Made by a program: the position numbers and the translations under genes. Below are positions 58,101-64,000 of a stretch of 64,000 bases of DNA, piece after piece. The DNA is from Codonopsis lanceolata. Lineage: Eukaryota; Streptophyta; Magnoliopsida; Asterales; Campanulaceae. Below the pieces are notes generated by a model. The model was not told where the DNA came from, did no database searches, and saw nothing but the letters and a program-made list of their open reading frames with translations. Numbering within the stretch: position 1 is the first letter of the stretch; each line of letters opens with the position of its first letter. The DNA is taken from the NCBI GenBank assembly GCA_013146195.2, contig CM028377.1, positions 4,936,239 to 5,000,238 of the forward strand. Reading direction: 5' to 3'.

Positions 58101-58456
58101 CTAGAGTATTAGACTTAGTTTAATGTTGGGTTCCGGCCGTAGTTTCGCCGATGACTTGGTATATTTTATGCTTATTATTGAATTGCATAACATGGAGTTT
58201 GTCCTACGTGTCCAATGTTGCGGCACGCGAATCGAATTTTTTGGACCGAGAGATTAATCATCTCTTTGGTTGTTTTAGTTTGAGCTTGTTAGCTCGGGCG
58301 CCACTGCTTTATTTTATTTCGCTTCCGCATGTGTTTGAGTTATCGGTGTATCGCCGTTATGGCCCTACCCATTATTTGCTACTTGTTTGTTGTTAATTGT
58401 TCCCTTGGTGGCACGACCTTAGGATTTCGTCTTGGGATCCGGGTCGGGTCGCCACA
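55138..58456 (+). repeat. 3' LTR of family A copy 2
   Basis: TGTAAAACCCTGAAATAC to GTCGCCACA. TATA box TATAAAA at 55872-55878; conserved block at 56990-57190. The stretch 55630-55740 and the leader around 55880-55960 differ more from the element's own 5' LTR than the rest does. Confidence 0.93.
55659..55697. promoter_or_regulatory. U3 hairpin of family A copy 2, 3' LTR
   Basis: Arms GGTGATGCG (55659-55667) and CGCATCACC (55670-55678) around GT; GCGACCGC at 55690-55697. The centre is GT instead of CT and the outer pairs differ from the 5' LTR, yet the stem is kept. Confidence 0.72.
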
Positions 58457-58719
58457 ATATATACATAGACTACACAAGAATCCACAAATCATGTGTGATT
58501 ACCTACCGGCAATTCACAAATCAAACAATATCACGTACCAGCATCACATTAGGCCCTTATCCCCAATCAAACAATAAACCAACAATATGCAATACACCGT
58601 ATAATGTATGTATGAATGCACATGAGCTACCGATAAGACGTGTACTCATAATAACAACAATAGTAGTAACGGTATAATATATATATATACGAGAGCATAC
58701 CTTCCTATTCGGATAGGTT
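58457..58719. other. Unassigned sequence between family A copy 2 and a family C gag
   Basis: AT-rich with a short TA run (58677-58690). Probably the region downstream of gag on the minus strand, but no protease motif is visible. Confidence 0.4.
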
Positions 58720-59481
58720 TCAAAACTCCGCAATGGCCAACTGCCACGCGCACACGACCTCAAACTCTAGGCCGACCATCACCATCTCTCTTGGAGCCAC
58801 CAGATTGTCGACTAGTACTCCCAGACTGATTAACTCTCCTCTTCGGGCAATCCTTACGAACATGATCACCACCACAAGCAAAACCTTCCTGCCTTGCCCC
58901 AACATCTGTTCTCGGCATGTCCTGTCCTCATACAAAAATTACATATCAACTCATCGCCTCGTCGTCTCCGACTAGAGGTAGGAACATCACTCTGTCTACC
59001 AGTACGTGTGATTCCTTGATTAACTTTTTGATGTGCTACTTGCCTCCCAATATTATCATCACTCTTAATAGCTCTCGAGGTTCTCTTTTGAGCATACTCC
59101 TCAAAGTCTAACTCCATCGCATAAGCACGTTCCACAAAGATCTCGGTATTATTCGTGAGTCGTAAGGGAATAAGCCGCCTACGATACTTCATCTTTAGGC
59201 CTTTTACAAACCGGTGGGTCTTCTTAGCCTCATCGGTACTAAGTAACCACAAGAACGAGCCAACTCGTGAACTGAATACCGAGCCACGTCATATCTCCTT
59301 GTTCTAGCGCAATAAATTCCATTTTCTTCTTTCTTTCCGAACTATCGCGGAATAAACTGTGCCCTAAACTCCATTATGAAATTTTCCCACACTTGGGGTA
59401 ATCTAAAGTGTCTCCAATTATCTCGTAACACGTGCCACCAATGGTCAGCCACACCACTAAACGTAAACACTGCTAGGGTCA
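58720..59481 (-). pseudogene. Family C gag fragment
   Basis: Read on the minus strand from 59481: LAVFTFSGVADHWWHVLRDN, LPQVWENFIMEFRAQFIP, then (open frame 59252-58866) THRFVKGLKMKYRRRLIPLR, RAYAMELDFEEYAQKR and a first knuckle CNFCMRTGHAENRC. A second knuckle (near 58860) is frame-shifted. The gag resembles, but clearly differs from, that of family A. The family B element at 59482 cuts its N-terminal side. No LTR of this copy is visible. Confidence 0.85.
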
Positions 59482-60460
59482 TGATGAGATCCTGTCAAGC
59501 CTAAGTCCATTTCAAAATCTAATGATGATCAAGCATGGAAAGATCAAAACCAAGCACAAAAGAAATCAAATAAAGCCCGTAAAATGTGTGGAATACAATT
59601 GGAAGATTCAAGAATTCTACACCAATTTGATTCGTGGGTTCATCGGAGATTCGAGCTACTATAATGGATACTCGACGAATCAAAAGAGGCTGGTGAGCGC
59701 GATTCAGAATAAGAAGAGATCGATGCTGACATTCTGGAGACTTTGCGGGTGCAAGGTCACATAAGGCTTGCGACCGCAAGGCCTGTTATTTTACGGAGTG
59801 ATGTTCAGCCGAGCTTGCGATCGCAAGGTGCCGAGGGGCTTACGACCGCAAGGTGCCCAGTTGTGCCGTTTCAGCGTTTAAACAGTCCATTACGGAAAAG
59901 GAAGCCTTTTAAAGGGTCCCCATATATTCAGATATGTCTTGGGGTGCTTTTAATAGCTATTAGAAGACTTTTGGGGCCAAAAAGCAATTTCAGAAAATAG
60001 GCCCATGTAGGAAAACGGGATTATTAGGGTTTGCTTTATTTTAGTTGTTTTTAGGGTTTCTTTTTCTCCAAGTATTAGGGTTAGTTGTAAGGTTATAAAT
60101 AGGCCTCTTCCTTTCATTGTAAAACAGTTTAAGGTTAGTTTTGGATTATTTCATTAATATAGTTTTGAGTGTTTTCTTCGAAACCTCCTTGTTCTTCATG
60201 AACTTGTGAATGCTTCGGTGTGATTCCGTTGTATTCGAATCCTAACTTATCAATAGGAATTCCATCCCTATTGTGTCGTTAATTCAGAATACTTAGGTTC
60301 TTCAATTGCTACGAGTGCGGGTTGCGGCTGTACATGCCAAGGTTCTATTCGTGCTAATTGTTGGGTCGAGGTGTCATCCCCCGCAAACATCCTTCGATCC
60401 CTAGCTTCCGCCGCGTGTGTAAATCGCTCTTCAACGAAGCCTTCCGAGAAGATCGTATCA
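59482..60460 (+). repeat. 5' LTR of the second family B element
   Basis: The start TGATGAGATCCTG aligns with TGATATGATTCTG of the other LTR, and the end GATCGTATCA aligns with AATCATATCA. TATA box TATAAATA at 60094-60101. It lacks the SINE of the other copy but has the GC-rich modules, which the other copy lacks. Confidence 0.78.
59741..59853. promoter_or_regulatory. Four palindromic GCG-NN-CGC modules in family B U3
   Basis: CTTTGCGGGTGCAAGG (59741), CTTGCGACCGCAAG (59767-59780), the perfect 14-bp palindrome CTTGCGATCGCAAG (59814-59827) and CTTACGACCGCAAGG (59839-59853). They lie 240-350 bases upstream of the TATA box. Confidence 0.7.
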
Positions 60461-60463
60461 TTT

Positions 60464-60475
60464 TGGTATCAGAGC
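60464..60475 (+). promoter_or_regulatory. Primer binding site (tRNA-iMet), family B
   Basis: TGGTATCAGAGC three bases after the LTR end. Confidence 0.88.
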
Positions 60476-60648
60476 AAAGGTTCGTTTCCACAATCTATCT
60501 TTAGTTAAATTGTTCTTATTTTGATTATCTATTTGTTTCTCTTCCTACTTCGAATTAGGGTCTTCAATCCTAATTTGTTCTCTTTGATTTCTTTGTTTTT
60601 GTTTCAAACCCTAATCTTCTAGAGTTATAAATACCAAAAAAAAAAAAA

Positions 60649-60990
60649 ATTGTTCACCGTTTCACTGTTCACGCCGCATGTTCATCGCCGGAAATTACTC
60701 TTCACCGGAATACTGTTCACTCGCCGGAGTTACTGTTCACCGGTTAATGTTCATCGCGGTACTGTTCATCCGCATTACTGTTCCGGCACTGTTCATTACT
60801 GTTCACAGATTATAAAAAAAAACTGTTGTTTTAGAATTATTTTGGACAGCTTAATTACAAAAAAAAAAAAGAAAGAAAAAGAAAATTTGGACCAAAAAAA
60901 GAAAAGAAAACAGTCCGAAAATAAAAAAAAACAGAAAATTCAGATTAAAAAAAATCAGAAATCTGAATTAAAAAAAAAAAAAGGAAATTG
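60649..60990 (+). repeat. Leader repeats: TACTGTTCACCGG units and A-rich tract
   Basis: 60649-60807 is made of CTGTTCA(C/T)CG-type units of 12-20 bases, about ten copies. 60820-60990 is an A-rich, AAAGAAA-dominated tract. The open frame across them is a by-product of the repeats. Confidence 0.7.
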
Positions 60991-61376
60991 TTAGTTGCCG
61001 AAAGAAAAAGAAATTGTTGATTGTTTGGAATTGGAAATTGCTAGTTGTTTGAATTTAGAAGCTTGAATTGTTGTCATCATCTAGGTTCGAGAATTAAAAT
61101 CGAATCTTCTTATACCATTGATCTTTGAGCCTTTTCATCCTTGGAATTCTATTCTTAATTCATTATTTCTATACGTAGAATTCTATTGTTTGAGTTTGGT
61201 TTGTCTACTTCTGAATTCACCGATTTATTTGTTAGTTCTTTTAGAACTTGGAGGAATTGAAGGTGAGGGAGAGTAGGTAAACACGAGAGGTGTGATCATT
61301 GCTTGAGTGAAACACGTAAGGGAGTGTGTGAGGTATAAACTTGTTTATTTCTAACATATTTTCTGCAGGTTTCATA

Positions 61377-61829
61377 ATGTCTAAAAGTAGGAACACCATG
61401 GAAAGTAACTCAGATACGGGTAGTTTGTTAGAAGAGATGACACAACAGCTTGATAAAATGTTTAGGGAGCAAACAGAGGAGATGAGAGTGAGTTTTGATA
61501 GGTTGAAGATGGGAATGAATGAAAAATTAAAATCTGTTGTTAAAACAAAAACAGATTTACCTAAACCTAAACATAGGGAGAATGGAGAACATAGAGGAGT
61601 TAGATTCAAAATTCCAGCCTTTTATGGTAAAAATGATCCAAAAGTATATTTAGAGTGGGAGAAAAAGGTGGAGGAAATCTTTGAAGGTCACATTCCTGAA
61701 CTTAAGAAGGTAAGAGCTGCCACCATGGAATTTTATGATTATGCTGTTGATTGGTGGGAAGGATTAAGGGAATGGAGAGTTAGGAGTAAAGGGTCTCAAG
61801 TTGAGACTTGGGCTGAATTAAAAGGGTGA
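61377..61829 (+). pseudogene. gag of the second family B element, truncated
   Basis: ATG at 61377 follows TTTCTGCAG, a possible splice acceptor, with a possible donor AAG-GTGAGG near 61261. The N-terminal half is acidic and coiled-coil-like (EEMTQQLDKMFREQTEEMRV). The gag domain begins with VRFKIPAFYGKNDPKVYLEW and includes YAVDWWEGL. It ends at a TGA at 61827-61829, where the next frame begins. Usual plant gag would continue for over 200 residues to a zinc knuckle; none is found. Confidence 0.82.
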
Positions 61830-62725
61830 TGCGAAGAAAATTCGTTCCGGTTCACTACTCTAAAGATAAACCTTCAGAACCGAAATCTAGAGTTATGGAT
61901 AGACATAAGGAGGAGACTGAAAAGAAAAGAATCGAGGAGAAGAAAATTGAGGGAGAAAATCTTGAAAGAGTAAAGAGAGAGAAGTTTGAGAGGGAAAGAT
62001 TATAAAGAGAAAAGAAAGACGAACAAAGGTTGAAAGAGTTTCGAGAACTAATGGAGCTTGCATTCGAAACTTCACAACACGTTCCACCTACAACAAATCA
62101 AGATCTTGAAGCTGAAAATAAATTAAATGAGAGAAAGGCTAGTGAGGAAAAGAAAATAGAGAAGCCTTTACAAAAGGAGAGCTTGAGAGAAGAGAGAAAG
62201 GCTAGCGAGGAAAAGAAAATAGAGAAGCCTTCACAAAAGGAGAGCTTGAGTGAAAATCTAGAGAGTTCGGCTTGTGAGAAAAGTGAGGTTTGTGAGATAG
62301 TCGAGAAAAAGGAAAGTTTGTGTGAAAACAAGAGTGAGAGGCCGGCTCAAGAGGACATAGTTAGTTTTGAGATAGCCGGGCAAAAGGAGAGGAAAGATAG
62401 AGAGATTGAGCAAAAGAAAGAGTGTGAGAAAAAGAAAGAAAGTGAGGCAAATTTTCATACTAACGAATTTGAATTGTTTTTGCCTAGTTTCATTATTTCT
62501 CATTCACAGATTGTTCATGAGTTGAAGCCTACACCGTCTAAAGAAATTGTGAGACTCAAGGTTGATTGCCAACAAGGTAAGGAGATTGTTGTAGATCCTA
62601 CACTTTCTCAAAGGTATGATCTTACTCTTTCTTGGAAAAATAAGATATGTGGTGAATTGTTGCATGATAATCACCATGATATTGATCATAAGCTCAATAG
62701 TGTAGTTGTTGGGTTTGGAAAGTGA
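61829..62725 (+). pseudogene. Family B Glu/Lys-rich ORF with conserved unknown domain, second copy
   Basis: One frame from 61829 to 62725 with a single in-frame TAA (62003). It opens with MRRKFVPVHYSKDKPSEP, which continues the gag domain, then is dominated by Glu/Lys/Arg. A 21-residue unit ERKASEEKKIEKPLQKESLR is tandemly duplicated (62131-62256). The last ~75 residues (KEIVVDPTLSQRYDLTLSWK, then CGELLHDNHHDIDHKLN) match 13000-13223 of the first copy closely. Function unknown; the polar part is likely a long helix or disordered linker. RT would be expected here in an autonomous element. Confidence 0.68.
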
Positions 62726-62749
62726 CATAGTCTTGTAGACACTTCAATC

Positions 62750-63218
62750 ATGGGTGAGATTATTAGACCAATTAATTTGTTACATGATGTACACCATAAC
62801 TTTGGTAATAAATTCATAATTGAGAGAGGTGTTGAATTGAAAATTTTGATTAATGCTGTGAATGCTTTATTCATGAAAAAGATTGTTAAACCCCTTGACT
62901 TGTTTAGAGAGTTTAAATTGCAAAATTTGGTAAGTCACCATGGTCTAAGTGATTGGAAGAAATATGGTGTATACATTGGTGATGATTTAAAATTGACATT
63001 GCATGTTCCTAACCATGTGTATGTGGATCCATTCATGGATAGTACATTGGTTGATAAATTAATAGGATTGCATTGTGCAATACAAAATGGAAAGAAAATT
63101 TTGAATTTTGCTTTGGAAATTTCTATGTTTCATCAAGATGTGTGTTCCAAACATGTGATTATGCATGATATTTCTATGATGAAATCTTTTGTTGCATGTC
63201 ATAAGATTGTTGAAGTTT
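62750..63218 (+). pseudogene. Family B downstream conserved ORF, second copy
   Basis: An open frame of about 156 codons, homologous to 13224-13607. Shared segments include FKLQNLVSHHGLSDWKKY, LTLHVPNHVYVDPFMDS and LVDKLIGLHC. It is longer than the first copy's version, continuing through FALEISMFHQDVC, and is cut by the LTR at 63219. No known motif. Confidence 0.6.
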
Positions 63219-64000
63219 TGTAAAACCCTAAAATGTTGCTTGATTGTGTTATGCATGGATTCATACATTTATAATCATAATAAACATGTTCATTTAGCTC
63301 CCGTATATGTTTAGAGTCAATAGCATGATCATTGACGTTGTTTGAGATGCACGTATGCATTTTTCTTTCGCGAGATGCGTTGAATCTCGGGTTTATGTTT
63401 TATGTGGTTAACACATGGATAATTGTTAGAAGGCATTCAAAACATCATTAACATGCCTTGGATATTGGTTAGATGTTGGTTGCATCGTCGGTTTGGTTGC
63501 TAGTTTGATTCTAGCGAAAACCCTTTTCAGTTTGACTTTTCCGATCGTCGTTCGGGCGAGTTCTGCCTGAGTTCTTGGCCTTGTTTTGTTAAGGTTTGAG
63601 GATTGATTGCTTGGGTTATGATTTGGAGGACATTAAGGTTGATTTATAGACCATTTTTGGCTTGGAAGGACTCGAGATTGCATGCGGGGGAGTCCAGGAT
63701 CGAGCAAGGAAACGAGAAAACATGGAAAGCTGGAAAACAAGTGATGCGGTCGCATCACTTGTGCATCAAGCGACCGCAAGGGTCCCTGGGGCAGAATTAC
63801 TGGATTTTTGTTCTTTTTATGCGCTGTCCGAAATTTAGCCAATTAAACCCAATCTAAACCTATCCTAAACCCACTTACTTAGCCTAATCTTGATCCTAAA
63901 CATCTATTAGGAGATTAGGGGTTAATTAGTGGCTTGATTAGTGAATTAATCCCCCATATATAAGTGAAATCAGCCGCACTCTTTCATTCAGTTCGGCCAG
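63219..64000 (+). repeat. Family A LTR (copy 3), start only
   Basis: TGTAAAACCCTAAAATGTTGC onward aligns with 20758-21540, more diverged than the other copies. The left flank AGTTT (63214-63218) would be the target duplication. TATA box TATATAAG at 63957. The window ends within the LTR. Confidence 0.9.
63737..63777. promoter_or_regulatory. U3 hairpin of family A copy 3
   Basis: Perfect 12-bp arms ACAAGTGATGCG (63737-63748) and CGCATCACTTGT (63751-63762) around GT; GCGACCGC at 63770-63777. This is the longest stem of the four family A copies. Confidence 0.75.

Larger units (their letters stand above)
47053..58456 (+). mobile_element. Tekay-like Ty3/gypsy chromovirus, family A copy 2, with both LTRs
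   Basis: Two direct LTRs of 3.3 kb enclose gag, protease, RT, RNase H and an integrase with C-terminal chromodomain in gypsy order. The flanks TTTAT (47048-47052) and ATATA (58457-58461) do not match, so there is no target duplication. The two LTRs differ in the U3 hairpin, the 5' one being closer to copy 1. Frames are broken by small indels, except for the protease and the integrase C-terminal half. Confidence 0.93.
59482..63218 (+). mobile_element. Family B LTR element, second copy, 5' part
   Basis: A 5' LTR, primer site, leader, gag and the Glu/Lys-rich plus unknown-domain frames follow in the order of the first copy. Protease is missing here: sequence jumps from the gag domain (RRKFVPVHYSKD) to the Glu/Lys region. 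It is inserted in a reverse gag (left flank GGTCA) and is itself interrupted at 63219 by a family A LTR. No RT or integrase is seen. Confidence 0.8.

Noticed and set aside
60650..60994. 114-codon open frame with a Lys-rich end
   Set aside because: Produced by CTGTTCACCG repeats and an A-rich tract in the LTR element leader; low complexity and no homology.

Overview
This is nuclear DNA of a flowering plant, most likely a eudicot. It is heterochromatin-like sequence made of nested transposable elements, and I find no intact host gene. Evidence is the set of plant-type elements (chromodomain Ty3/gypsy with LTRs over 3 kb, CACTA/En-Spm, hAT, a tRNA-derived SINE), initiator-Met tRNA primer sites, TATAAATA-type promoters inside LTRs, and intron-bearing fragments of two plant housekeeping genes. 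The species cannot be named from the sequence. A run of 100 N at 28531-28630 is an assembly gap.

Layout. 1-16353: the 3' part of a degenerate Ty3/gypsy-related element (family B). Its protease gene is split by a 12.0-kb non-autonomous LTR element (392-12390, 5-bp duplication AGGTG) that itself carries a hAT element (3043-4122). The family B 3' LTR (14962-16353) carries a SINE (15476-15907). 16354-20757: a Ty1/copia pol scrap, a second hAT element (17873-19031) and a reverse-oriented solo LTR (family D, 19323-20631). 20758-28530: a Tekay-like chromovirus (family A copy 1) cut by the gap. 28631-31658: a reverse LTR of a related family (A2). 31659-43223: the 3' part of a CACTA element with transposase-associated pseudogenes, interrupted by a 4.4-kb A2 solo LTR (34561-38946) and carrying exon pieces of NUP107 and of a TRM11-like tRNA methyltransferase gene. 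43224-47052: gag and 5' LTR of a reverse element (family C). 47053-58456: a second family A element with both LTRs. 58457-59481: another family C gag piece. 59482-63218: a second family B element, interrupted at 63219 by a further family A LTR that runs off the window.

How the parts relate. Family A copies encode gag, protease, RT, RNase H and integrase with a C-terminal chromodomain, all frameshifted. Family B has a short gag and a protease, but the expected RT/integrase block is replaced by Glu/Lys-rich repeats and conserved domains I do not recognise; it would need enzymes in trans. The 392-12390 element carries only one gag-position ORF.

Most interesting signals: (1) a palindromic GCG-NN-CGC module upstream of the TATA box in three LTR types that look unrelated, with compensatory stem changes among family A copies; (2) the conserved family B ORF that stands where polymerase should be; (3) host exons inside the CACTA element; (4) a 174-bp tandem array inside the A2 LTRs; (5) a SINE built of repeated tRNA-like modules; (6) repeated CAGA to YGTA differences between the two family A copies that look like a sequencing artefact.
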